Part shown: positions 14,947 to 23,778 of the stretch, piece after piece
Position numbering within the stretch: position 1 is the stretch's first letter
Layout: every line of letters begins with the position of its first letter
NCBI GenBank assembly: GCA_018673255.1
Contig: JABHDC010000101.1
Location: 1-29,061 of the forward strand
From: Gemmatimonadota bacterium
GTDB lineage: Bacteria > Latescibacterota > UBA2968 > UBA8231
DNA length: 29,061 nt
Direction of reading: 5' to 3'
Translations under genes and position numbers: made by a program
Notes under the pieces: model-generated
The model's input: the letters and a program-made list of their open reading frames with translations, nothing else
Databases searched by the model: none
What the model was told of the DNA's origin: nothing

Positions 14947-17900
14947 CTACTCGTCCGCGAATCCGACATAAACTTTAATGAAGGCTGACACGAAGTCCTC
15001 ATTGCCGATGATGGCCCTCTGCGGATCCGAGAATTCCTTCTTCCGCTTGCTCATCCCCATCGTCGTCGTAAGTACGTATCCAAAGTAGTTGGAGTTGTTC
15101 GTCAACATCAGGACCGTGTCGTTCTGCTCGAAATCGATCTCTGGATTCACCAGATCCGAAATGCGATAGGGCAGCCAGGAACCAAACCCCTGGAGGCCCA
15201 ACTGAAAACGCGTCCGATCCGTCAATCGATACTCGAGCTTGCTCAACGGAATGGAGTGACGCTCGTGAACCGTCGCCCTGGACTCGGAGCCCAGCCATTC
15301 CTTGCGGTAGCGCATCTTGTAGCCGGTGAACAGTGTCCACTTTGAGGCCAGTTGCCAGCGGTAGTCGAGAGTGTGCACCATCGTCCAGCGGTTGAGTTGC
15401 TCGCCCTCCTGCTCACTGCCGTCCCACAACTCCCCACTGCGCTGATCATTGACCTCAAACTTCACCTTGTTGCGCATGGACAGACCTGGAATCGACATCC
15501 ACTCGGCGTCCACGTAGAGACGATACCAGTTTGAATTCTGGAACAGCAGATCGTCGCCCAGCGGCTCTTCAAGGAAGGGGGCGATCTGGAGATTGCGCTG
15601 CAATCCTGCAAAATCCAGCTCAAACTGCTCAGAGACCGTCAGTACTCTGTCGCTGTAGATGCTGAGCGAATCACGGACGGCATCCTCAACCCGTTCGACA
15701 GCAGCATGAGCGAAGAATCGTCCCACTGACAGTTTCTGTTTGTGCAATTCCAGACGAGCGTAGGTGCTGTTGTTTGGTGCGGATCCGGCCATCTGCTCGC
15801 CACGCATCGTGCCCAGCGTGAGTTCCAGCCCCTGTAGCAGATGAAAACTGCCGTAGCCGTGAATCCCGCTCAGGTCACGGTCGTAGGGCAGGTCTGCGTA
15901 GATGTCGTTCTCGCGCGCATCGATGAAGTTGTTGTGGTTGAAGTCGATCCCGAAATCGTAGATCTGCGGATCGGAGCTGTACATCAGGAATGGTTCCTGA
16001 TGATCAGGCACTGCATCGAAATCCTTGTTCGTATCCGGGATACCATCCGAATCTTCATCGAGGCCGGGGAAGATGCCATCCACATCCGACTGCCCCTGCA
16101 GATCGCTGGGGGCATTCTCGTACCAGCTGTCCGGGTAACGATCGTCGTCGTCGTTGTCTTCCACCAACCGATGAATCATGGTGTTGTTGTAGGCAACCGG
16201 TCGTCCATTCAGATCGACCTCGTCGCGACCGATATACGTACGCAATTCCGTCTCGTAGAGTGGTCCCACTGCGAAGACCTCGGCACCGACACCAAATCGA
16301 TTGAAATCGCGCTCTGCCGTCACGTAATAGGCGATGTCGTTGATCTGCGATCGTGCGCCTCGGGCCTCTTCGCGCGCCAGGGCATTGAGGCTGATGTTCT
16401 CAAGTGCAACTCGAGGCGTCGGCGAGCCGCTGGCATACTGGTGAAAGCTGGAACTGCGACTCACTTCACCATTGATCTGCCACCCTTTGTAGACCCCATA
16501 CATGTTGGCACTGGCAATGTTCAGACCCGTGGGCACCCCACTCTTCACTCGAACCCGATGGACCCTCCCGCCGCCCGGGTTGCCATCGGCGCGGGCCACC
16601 GTGCGGAAGTAGCTGGCGTAACGGTACTTGTCCCGGTAATTGTCTCGTGCCCCGGTGCTGCTGTTGCCAGCCATGTCGAGCTCCGACAGCTCCACCCGGT
16701 AGTCTCCTGACAGGGCCAGGTCGACATTGACGGACTCGATCGTCTCCCCTACTGGTTCCAGATCGACATAGAGGATGCCATAGGTGTTCCCATCCAGGGT
16801 CTGCGGCAGATCACCCGTACCGGCGTACCCAAAGTCACCGGAGGATTCGACCAGTTCGTAGGCGAACTCCTCGCCGACGATGATGTCATTCTCCAGTTCG
16901 TCGTGGCCCGGGTTGATCACATAATCCGGGCCATTGACCTTGTAGTCGTTGTAGTAGAGGTGATCGATCCAGTAAGGGAACTCGTAGCCTCGGTAGTAGA
17001 CATCCACATCGAACGCGGCGTAGTCGATATACGCATCGTACGTATTGTAAGAGCTTCCACGGTTGATCGACTGATAGTCATTGGCAAGGGGTGGAAGCGG
17101 TCGACGCTCACCAGATCGCAGCAACCCCGCCACATAACTCTGTCGCTCATCGCCACGCTTGGTCTGCATGACGAGAAATGGCTCCAGATCGGGGCGTTCG
17201 ATGCCATTGACGATGACCGTCACATCGTGGAGCGTCGGCCCCTGCCCGTCGGTGGGTGAATCATCAGAAATACGAATCGCCATCAGGGCCGTCGCCCCCT
17301 GCATGGCCCCGGGCACACCCTTGAGAGAGAGGGCGCTCTCCTGCATCAATGGCTCGTATTGGTGTGCATTGACGAAGGTCGTACCAAAGTTCATGAAGCC
17401 GACCTTGCGTTCGTAATGCATCCCGAAGAGCAACGCCTTCGCCTTGACCGCCGTATCACCGCCGAAGTTGCTCTGCCAGATCGGCGCGTGCAGGCGGGAG
17501 AACATCATCGAGAAACCGTCGTATTTCGTCCCCACATCCAACCGCAGACCATTCAAGTTCGACATCTTGAAGGTCAGTGGTGTCAGACGTGTCCGGATCT
17601 CGTTGGCATAGATGATCCTCGACTGCCAGGCATCGGTGCCATCCGTGCCCACCACGACATAGTTGAACAGGCGTGAGAAACTCGCACCGGACTCACCGTG
17701 GGCGATGCTCTCGTCCAGTGATGTTCCTGTGCGGAAGCGCTGGACACCCAGGCCCCGGCGCTCCGCCCATGTGATCGACTCTGACCCGTAAACAAGGGGG
17801 TCACCCAGTACGCTGTAGATATTCCGCAGATTGCTCGTCACCCCCACCAGTCGGGGATAGTCACGCTCGCCCCAGTTGGTGTACCCCTTGCCGAAACGCC

Positions 17901-18078
17901 CAACGAAGGTCTGCGGTTCGAGAATCCGCTGCGGCCCGATCGCCGGGGATTCGGGCGTATCTTCGGTCGCCTCGCCACCACGTTGCGCCATAACCGCCGA
18001 GGCGCACATGGCCGTCACCATGGCAACCAGAAGCGGGGTCCGCAGAGCGGTCAGGATGTCTCGCAACGTCTTCATCAT
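14947..18078 (-). CDS. Large predicted outer-membrane barrel protein, paralog C
   Basis: A 1043-residue protein with a Sec signal peptide (basic start, hydrophobic 15-30, V-M-A-Q). It is the third of three tandem relatives. Shared signatures are an early L-T-P-L-T-F-K-M-S-N-L-N-G-L-R-L-D stretch, an acidic loop region at about 640-745 (D-N-D-D-D-D-R-Y-P-D, G-I-F-P-G-L-D-E-D-S-D-G-I-P-D, D-F-N-H-N-N-F-I-D-A-R-E-N-D) like thrombospondin type 3 or EF-like calcium loops, and a C-terminal S-N-Y-F-G-Y...M-G then F-I-K-V-Y-V-G-F. The region after the acidic loops has alternating aromatic/polar strands ending near F, as in outer-membrane barrels. No named family was recognised; remote kinship to SprA-type surface proteins is possible but unproven. 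The stop of the upstream paralog overlaps its start (TGATG). Confidence 0.8.
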   Translation of the reverse strand: MMKTLRDILTALRTPLLVAMVTAMCASAVMAQRGGEATEDTPESPAIGPQRILEPQTFVGRFGKGYTNWGERDYPRLVGVTSNLRNIYSVLGDPLVYGSESITWAERRGLGVQRFRTGTSLDESIAHGESGASFSRLFNYVVVGTDGTDAWQSRIIYANEIRTRLTPLTFKMSNLNGLRLDVGTKYDGFSMMFSRLHAPIWQSNFGGDTAVKAKALLFGMHYERKVGFMNFGTTFVNAHQYEPLMQESALSLKGVPGAMQGATALMAIRISDDSPTDGQGPTLHDVTVIVNGIERPDLEPFLVMQTKRGDERQSYVAGLLRSGERRPLPPLANDYQSINRGSSYNTYDAYIDYAAFDVDVYYRGYEFPYWIDHLYYNDYKVNGPDYVINPGHDELENDIIVGEEFAYELVESSGDFGYAGTGDLPQTLDGNTYGILYVDLEPVGETIESVNVDLALSGDYRVELSELDMAGNSSTGARDNYRDKYRYASYFRTVARADGNPGGGRVHRVRVKSGVPTGLNIASANMYGVYKGWQINGEVSRSSSFHQYASGSPTPRVALENISLNALAREEARGARSQINDIAYYVTAERDFNRFGVGAEVFAVGPLYETELRTYIGRDEVDLNGRPVAYNNTMIHRLVEDNDDDDRYPDSWYENAPSDLQGQSDVDGIFPGLDEDSDGIPDTNKDFDAVPDHQEPFLMYSSDPQIYDFGIDFNHNNFIDARENDIYADLPYDRDLSGIHGYGSFHLLQGLELTLGTMRGEQMAGSAPNNSTYARLELHKQKLSVGRFFAHAAVERVEDAVRDSLSIYSDRVLTVSEQFELDFAGLQRNLQIAPFLEEPLGDDLLFQNSNWYRLYVDAEWMSIPGLSMRNKVKFEVNDQRSGELWDGSEQEGEQLNRWTMVHTLDYRWQLASKWTLFTGYKMRYRKEWLGSESRATVHERHSIPLSKLEYRLTDRTRFQLGLQGFGSWLPYRISDLVNPEIDFEQNDTVLMLTNNSNYFGYVLTTTMGMSKRKKEFSDPQRAIIGNEDFVSAFIKVYVGFADE

Positions 18079-21020
18079 CAGAACAGGGGGCGCAGGCCGG
18101 CGATGACCCGCAGGAAGAGGCGGTTATAGTCCAGATCCTGATCGGCACGCTGCCGATCGAGGAAACGCCGATGACGTCGTTCGTATCCAAGATTCACATT
18201 GACCTCGTAACCGACGTAGTTCGACGTGTTGTTCAGCTGCAACAGATACACTTGCTCGTCGAAATCGACGTCCGGCGAGACGTCATTTCGGTACGTGCTC
18301 TTGAGAAATGGGAATCCCTGGGCCCCGGCCTTGATCGTCGTGCGATTGGAAACCGGATACTCCACACGCAGGATCGGATAGAAGAATCGCTCGTCGATCT
18401 CCAGGACGGCTCCCCCATCATCACTGAGACGTTGCGTCATCCACTTCAACTGCGGTATGACCCGCAGATCACGCCATGGCTGCCAGGTGTAGTCTGAGCG
18501 CAGGACAAAGGCCCAGTCGCTGATCGTATTGCGATCTTCCTCACCAGCCCCCAGTTGCCGATTTCGATCATAGCGGCTGCTCAACTCAACATTGAGGTCT
18601 TCGACTCGTGTGAACCGCCCCTGCAGGAAGAGCCTGTTCACCCAACTATCGCGAAACAGGAGGGGATCCTCCTGCAGGACCTGGATGCCGAGGGGATTGA
18701 GGCGCTCCTCCGTCGACAGCCCCGTCGGGGGCAGGACATCGGGCTCGAGGTAGATGGCTGATCGGCCAAAGCCAAAGACGGGATCGGGCACATCATCCTC
18801 GATGCGCTTGATCTTGTGAATCCCGACGATGTTGCCGAAGAAGGGGTATCGTTGCCGGAATTCGCTGCGCACGTAGGACACGCGCGCCTCGCCGCCCTGA
18901 AATGGCGCCGACGCCTTGTGATGCCCCGCTGTCAGCTTCAGTGCCGGCAGACCGGGAACGGGCAGTTCAGCAAACAGATGGTAACCCCGCCGGTCGGCAT
19001 TGTAGGGATAGTCCGGCAGTTCGTCGTTCTCTCGTTCATCGATGACCCCGTTGCCATTCATGTCCTCGCCAAAATCGTAGGCATCGGGATTCACATTGTA
19101 GAGCAGGAAGGGCTCGTAGTAGTCGGGGACGAGATTGTTGTTCTCGTTGATATCCGGACGGCCATTCAGATCGGCATCCAGTCCGGGGAACACGCCATCC
19201 GGATCCTCGATGAAACGCCCACCTGTCTCCAGATCCGTCGTGCGCCTCAGGAAATAGCTGTCCGGGTACTGGTCTTTGTCGTCGTTGTCATCGACCGTGT
19301 TGAATTCGATCGTGTTCGTCGGTGCCGCCCGGTCGCCACCCACAACATCCGCCAGACGGGGCTCATTGAAGTTCGTCGGATAGCTGAAGGGACTGGACAG
19401 GAACTGGAAGTAGCTGCGCAGGTCGTCATCCTGCACGTTGAGAACGGTCGAATACTCACCATCGATGTTGTAGGCCTCGCCACCGAGACTGAAGGACCCG
19501 AAATCGCGCCGTGCATTGACGAACCAGGCATGTGTCTGATCACCGAAGGGGTCGATGTTGTGCCGGTCCAGACCCGGGTATCCGCGATAGCTGTAGTTGC
19601 GCACGACCTCACTGTGTAACAACCAGCCCTTCACATCCAGATTCACGTGCGCACTCAACAGCGTGCGACCCGTCTGACGACCATAACGCAATCGCACGCG
19701 CCGGAAGTTCGCCAGCGCTGGTCTCCCCTGTGACTGGGCAGCCGTGTAGAAGTAGGTGGCCGGATTCGCCGAAGCGCCATTGAACACCTCCGAGAGCTCC
19801 AGCTGGTAATCGCCGGAGACCTCGAGTTCCACGTCCACCCGCTTGACGGGCTCCCCCAGTATGCCTTGCCCCGGGATCGTCGATGGTACCTTGAACCACA
19901 GCAGCAGTGCCCGGCTCCCTTCAGCCTCATAGAAGCCCTCTGGCGATGGCAATTGGTGTGGCTGCTCGATGACGAGAGCATTTGAGTTATCCCGCCGCGC
20001 CGGAGGAATCACGGCACGGTCCGGATCGACGGTGACCGTCATCGTCATCCGGTCGGGGTTGTTCTTGTCGTAAGGTCCGATCTCAGGCTGGTAGGGCTGA
20101 CCATTGAGATAGACGACAGCGCCCCGAACGCGTGCGCCCACCGCATCATCAAGCGACTGATCGGCCACGCGGACCACGACCCACTCCGGTGCGACACCGA
20201 GGCTGGGCAGTGCGCCTTTGAAGCTGTTCTCGTCCAGATCACGCAGACTGTCGGTGCGGAATTGGTTGACCCAGCTGACACCTGCGTCCAGGCCCTGCAA
20301 CTGGGTCCGCAGGTCGGCCCCCATCAGATACGTCGCCCAACGCGGGATGAACTCACTCGCTTCCGAACCGTGAATCCGATGGTCGTTGTTCTGCAGAGCC
20401 TCAAAGATCGGCTTGTCGACACGGGAGGTGACCAGCACGAGAGAGCCGCCGCGGAAGTGGGAGTCGAGCCGCATACCATTCATCGCGGCCAGATCGAGCG
20501 TCAGCGGCGTGAACTTGGCACGAATCCGGTCACCGATAATGAAGCGAGTCGTCACACCCTTGTAGCTGTCATCGGCGACGACGAGGCGATTGAGATAACT
20601 GCCGTATCGACCCGGCTTCCGAATGATGCTACCAGAGGAAGGACTGACCGAGCGGAATTCCTGCAATTCGAAGACATTGATGCCATTCATCACAAACTGG
20701 CCCAGTGCATCGAATTGCGGCGTACGATCACGCCCGAATAGAATCGAGTCATAGGCTCGATAACTCTCGTACGCATAGTTCACATAAGGTTCACCCGGCC
20801 GGAACAACAACTGCGCCGGTGCCATCACCGGCATCATCAGCAGCAACAACACCAGGATCAGCAGTCGAGACACTATCGCATGCCCAGAACGGCCAGCTCC
20901 CGTGACCGGGATCACCGAAGAGATCCCACCAGGGCTTCCCGAGAGGAAGTGGCGAACGCTGCCGCCTGCCTCAAGAGGGTTGCGCAACAATCCCGAAAAT
21001 GTGCGCAGCACATTCATCAT
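18078..21020 (-). CDS. Large predicted outer-membrane barrel protein, paralog B
   Basis: A 980-residue relative of its two neighbours. It keeps the K-F-T-P-L-T-L-D-L-A-A-M-N-G-M-R-L-D motif near residue 165, the acidic loop region at about 573-687 (D-N-D-D-K-D-Q-Y-P-D, G-V-F-P-G-L-D-A-D-L-N-G-R-P-D, D-M-N-G-N-G-V-I-D-E-R-E-N-D), and the C-terminal S-N-Y-V-G-Y...L-G-Y then L-F-L-R-V-I-A-G-L-R-P-L-F, ending in Phe as outer-membrane barrels often do. The signal peptide hydrophobic core is unusually late (about 52-62, A-P-A-Q at 67-70) when read from the overlapping ATG at 21020. A GTG at 20873 would start directly before it. Yet the first 16 residues (M-M-x-x-L-R....L-L-R-x-P-L) resemble the start of paralog C, so the long form may be real. 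Function unknown. Confidence 0.8.
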   Translation of the reverse strand: MMNVLRTFSGLLRNPLEAGGSVRHFLSGSPGGISSVIPVTGAGRSGHAIVSRLLILVLLLLMMPVMAPAQLLFRPGEPYVNYAYESYRAYDSILFGRDRTPQFDALGQFVMNGINVFELQEFRSVSPSSGSIIRKPGRYGSYLNRLVVADDSYKGVTTRFIIGDRIRAKFTPLTLDLAAMNGMRLDSHFRGGSLVLVTSRVDKPIFEALQNNDHRIHGSEASEFIPRWATYLMGADLRTQLQGLDAGVSWVNQFRTDSLRDLDENSFKGALPSLGVAPEWVVVRVADQSLDDAVGARVRGAVVYLNGQPYQPEIGPYDKNNPDRMTMTVTVDPDRAVIPPARRDNSNALVIEQPHQLPSPEGFYEAEGSRALLLWFKVPSTIPGQGILGEPVKRVDVELEVSGDYQLELSEVFNGASANPATYFYTAAQSQGRPALANFRRVRLRYGRQTGRTLLSAHVNLDVKGWLLHSEVVRNYSYRGYPGLDRHNIDPFGDQTHAWFVNARRDFGSFSLGGEAYNIDGEYSTVLNVQDDDLRSYFQFLSSPFSYPTNFNEPRLADVVGGDRAAPTNTIEFNTVDDNDDKDQYPDSYFLRRTTDLETGGRFIEDPDGVFPGLDADLNGRPDINENNNLVPDYYEPFLLYNVNPDAYDFGEDMNGNGVIDERENDELPDYPYNADRRGYHLFAELPVPGLPALKLTAGHHKASAPFQGGEARVSYVRSEFRQRYPFFGNIVGIHKIKRIEDDVPDPVFGFGRSAIYLEPDVLPPTGLSTEERLNPLGIQVLQEDPLLFRDSWVNRLFLQGRFTRVEDLNVELSSRYDRNRQLGAGEEDRNTISDWAFVLRSDYTWQPWRDLRVIPQLKWMTQRLSDDGGAVLEIDERFFYPILRVEYPVSNRTTIKAGAQGFPFLKSTYRNDVSPDVDFDEQVYLLQLNNTSNYVGYEVNVNLGYERRHRRFLDRQRADQDLDYNRLFLRVIAGLRPLF

Positions 21021-23761
21021 CAGCCGATATACACTCTGAAGAAGTACTCAAGTGAACCGAAGGCCGGACGCGTGGACTTCGTGTAGGTCTGCTTTGTGCG
21101 ATAGATCCCCATCAGGATCGTCAGATCGTACCCCTGGTAATTGCTGCGATTCTGCAGATATGCCGTGTAGGTCCGACGCTCAAAGCTCTGCTCGGGGTTG
21201 GCAGGGTCCCTCACCGTCTCTTGGAGCAACGGCAGTCCCTGAATCCCCGTCTTGAGGACCGTGCGGGGGCCGACCTGCAGATCGGCCCGCAAGATCGGCA
21301 TGATCCAGCGGCGTTGCCGCTCCGGCACATCACGTCCGGGCACATCGGTCAGCAGGTAGATGTGCTTGAACTGCGGCACCAGTGTCAGTCGCCCTCGGCG
21401 CCACGTGTAGTCTGCCTTCGTCACCGCCGCCAGATCGGTCACCGTGCCGGGACGTGTGAACAGCGGATCTTCGGGCACGGCCCCATCGATATCGGTCAGA
21501 CTGAGCGAGACAATGTTGCGCACATTGAGTGCCGGGATCGTCGTCAGTCCCCACTCGACGTAGGTCAGACTGTTGCGGCTGTTTCTGCCCTGCAGCAGAT
21601 CATGGTCGAGCACGTAGGTGCGGGCAAAAGGATCGGTCACGACCGTCGGTGAGTAGATGGTGTTCGGGACGTCGTCCTGCATCCACTTAAAACGCTGATT
21701 GACGCGCAGGTACCCACTTCCCTGCCATTGCCGGTGGTAGCGCCCTTCCAGATACCGCGTGTTGTTGCGGCGCCCGAGTTCGGGTTGATCGATGGCATAC
21801 CATCCGGCACGCACCTGGGTTCTACCCGTCAACTCCAGGGCGGCGTGGGCGTGGTGTCCCTTGTGATCGCGGGGATACAGGTAATCGGGCAGATTGTCAT
21901 TTTCACGATAGTCAGCGACGCCATTGTTGTTGAAATCGTCGCCATAGACCAACTCGGGGGGCTCGGCCACATATCCCAGGAAAGGCTGAAAGGCATCACT
22001 TCCGCGGCCATTGTCGATGTTGAAGTCGAGGACACCATCGTGATCTGGGTCCAGCCCGGGGAACACACCATTGCCCACACCCGAACTCGACAGAGACGAG
22101 GCAAAAGGGGCCAGCGGGTCATTGTGCTCAACCTGATCTTCCCACTGATCCAGATCGTCATTATCCGCGACCAGGTCTACCTGGTCATACAGTCTCCCAC
22201 CGACGGTGTAACCCGTATTGGAGAGCTTGAAACGGGAGAAACTCGTGCTGTAGTCGCTGGGAACATCGAAGGTCTCAAAACCGACCTTCAACCCATCGGT
22301 GACCTGGCGTCCGACCTGCAGGTAGTAGGTATCAGCCTGCTCCTTGGAGCGCTGCCCCCCGGCGACGGGGGCCTGATAGTAGCGTGTGCTGCGGGCGATC
22401 TCTCCACGGGCCTCAAAACCGAAGACATGTGCCTCGAAATTGGCACCCAGCACATCCAACCCCGTCGGGAATCCATAGTCAAAACGAATGCGCTTGAGAT
22501 TGGCGCCACCCGCCGGTGCTCCGGCGGCGCGAGCCGCATTCTGCCAGTCGAAGTAGAAGTCATCCGCTCGTGAGGCGAGGACGGGAACATTCATCGCGCC
22601 AGCGATGTCAATGCTGTAGTCGTCACTGACGACGGCTTCAAACTGCAGGGCCCGTGTCGTATCGGAGACTTCGTATTCATACACGACAACATTGTCTCCA
22701 TCAGCTCGCAGCGGATGCGACAGCGTCGCACCTGACACAGGACGTGTAATACTGCCGATGATGGCCTTGAAGAATGGCGTGTTGCTTGCATCGATGACCG
22801 ATTGCAGCCACGGTCCATTCTGCCGCAGAAAGCTGATCTCATTCGCCTTCAGCAGCACGGTGCTGGTCAGATCGGGCGTGACCGGGACCTTCTGCAGCAG
22901 ATGATCGATCTGGGCCACCCGTAGGGGCTCCACCCGTTCACCATCAGCAAGCATCGTCAGCTCGTGGATTGCTGCCCCTGGCGTATCATCTTCCGGGTTG
23001 TCATCGGTCACGAAGACATACACCTTGCGCAGACCACCGTGCATGACCCTCGGCACGGTGCCGCGCATGCCATTCAGGTCGGTTCCGGCTTCCGAATCAA
23101 ACCGGTGGGTATTCACATACGTGGTGCCGATCCGCAGCGCGCCACCGATCTGACTCTCCCAGTGACCACCGAAGGCCGACGTACCGAAGATTCTGCGCCG
23201 ATCAAAATCCGTCTCGATGTCGGCGTTGTTCGGCACGACGACAGGATCGGTCAGATGACTGGCAATGATGCTGAAACGATTGCTGCTGGACGCGCCATCC
23301 CAACGGATCCCGTTGAAGCGCGGCATGTTCAGCGTCATGGGCGTGAAGTGGGTGCTGATGTGGTCGCCGATGATCAGTCGCGTCGACCACGGGCCGAAAC
23401 CTTCATTGGCGATAACGAGCTTGTCGAAGAACCGGTCGTACCGACCATTTCGTTGCTCGAAACTCCCCCGTAATCCGGGACGATCGCGACGCACTTCTTC
23501 CAGCTGGACGATGTCGACGCCATCGACGATCAGATCACCAAACAGATCGAACCGTCGATTCTCCTCGCCAAAGTCGTAGTCTCGATAGCCACCGGGGCCG
23601 TAGTTCTCGAAGACCTCATTGGCCCACAATTCGCGAAAGTCTCGCGACATGAATTGGGCTGCCGCCGGCGCGTGAGCACCGAGGAGCCCGCTCAGGGTGA
23701 TCCCCACCAGGAGAATTTGTTTCAGATGCAGGCGGCGTTGGCCGTGGCCGTGATGTCGCAT
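21020..23761 (-). CDS. Large predicted outer-membrane barrel protein, paralog A
   Basis: A 913-residue protein and the first of the three paralogs transcribed. A His/Arg-rich n-region (residues 2-14), hydrophobic 15-28 and A-P-A-A-A-Q near 31-36 form a signal peptide. Signatures shared with B and C: H-F-T-P-M-T-L-N-M-P-R-F-N-G-I-R-W-D, an acidic segment at about 528-640 (D-N-D-D-L-D-Q-W-E-D, G-V-F-P-G-L-D-P-D-H-D-G-V-L-D, D-F-N-N-N-G-V-A-D-Y-R-E-N-D), L-K-T-G-I-Q-G-L-P-L-L near 835, and S-N-Y-Q-G-Y-D-L-T-I-L-M-G...Y-F-F-R-V-Y-I-G at the C-terminus. Likely an outer-membrane or surface protein with calcium-stabilised loops. It follows the discoidin/FlgD-like gene by 17 bases. No Plug, Secretin or TonB-receptor signature was seen. 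Confidence 0.8.
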   Translation of the reverse strand: MRHHGHGQRRLHLKQILLVGITLSGLLGAHAPAAAQFMSRDFRELWANEVFENYGPGGYRDYDFGEENRRFDLFGDLIVDGVDIVQLEEVRRDRPGLRGSFEQRNGRYDRFFDKLVIANEGFGPWSTRLIIGDHISTHFTPMTLNMPRFNGIRWDGASSSNRFSIIASHLTDPVVVPNNADIETDFDRRRIFGTSAFGGHWESQIGGALRIGTTYVNTHRFDSEAGTDLNGMRGTVPRVMHGGLRKVYVFVTDDNPEDDTPGAAIHELTMLADGERVEPLRVAQIDHLLQKVPVTPDLTSTVLLKANEISFLRQNGPWLQSVIDASNTPFFKAIIGSITRPVSGATLSHPLRADGDNVVVYEYEVSDTTRALQFEAVVSDDYSIDIAGAMNVPVLASRADDFYFDWQNAARAAGAPAGGANLKRIRFDYGFPTGLDVLGANFEAHVFGFEARGEIARSTRYYQAPVAGGQRSKEQADTYYLQVGRQVTDGLKVGFETFDVPSDYSTSFSRFKLSNTGYTVGGRLYDQVDLVADNDDLDQWEDQVEHNDPLAPFASSLSSSGVGNGVFPGLDPDHDGVLDFNIDNGRGSDAFQPFLGYVAEPPELVYGDDFNNNGVADYRENDNLPDYLYPRDHKGHHAHAALELTGRTQVRAGWYAIDQPELGRRNNTRYLEGRYHRQWQGSGYLRVNQRFKWMQDDVPNTIYSPTVVTDPFARTYVLDHDLLQGRNSRNSLTYVEWGLTTIPALNVRNIVSLSLTDIDGAVPEDPLFTRPGTVTDLAAVTKADYTWRRGRLTLVPQFKHIYLLTDVPGRDVPERQRRWIMPILRADLQVGPRTVLKTGIQGLPLLQETVRDPANPEQSFERRTYTAYLQNRSNYQGYDLTILMGIYRTKQTYTKSTRPAFGSLEYFFRVYIG

Positions 23762-23778
23762 GGCGGCGGGGCTCAGAC

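Noticed and set aside
15841..16710. A 289-codon plus-strand frame opposite barrel paralog C, with similar ones at 18816-19619 and 21728-22573 opposite paralogs B and A
   Set aside because: These Val/Ile-rich antisense frames arise opposite the Asp/Asn-rich coding segments of the three paralogs (GAT/GAC read as ATC/GTC). Their recurrence reflects the shared composition of the real genes, not a hidden gene family.
14947..23761. TonB-dependent receptors as the identity of the three large proteins
   Set aside because: No plug domain or N-terminal TonB box was visible, and the central acidic calcium-loop segment is not part of that family. A barrel nature remains likely, but the receptor label is not supported.
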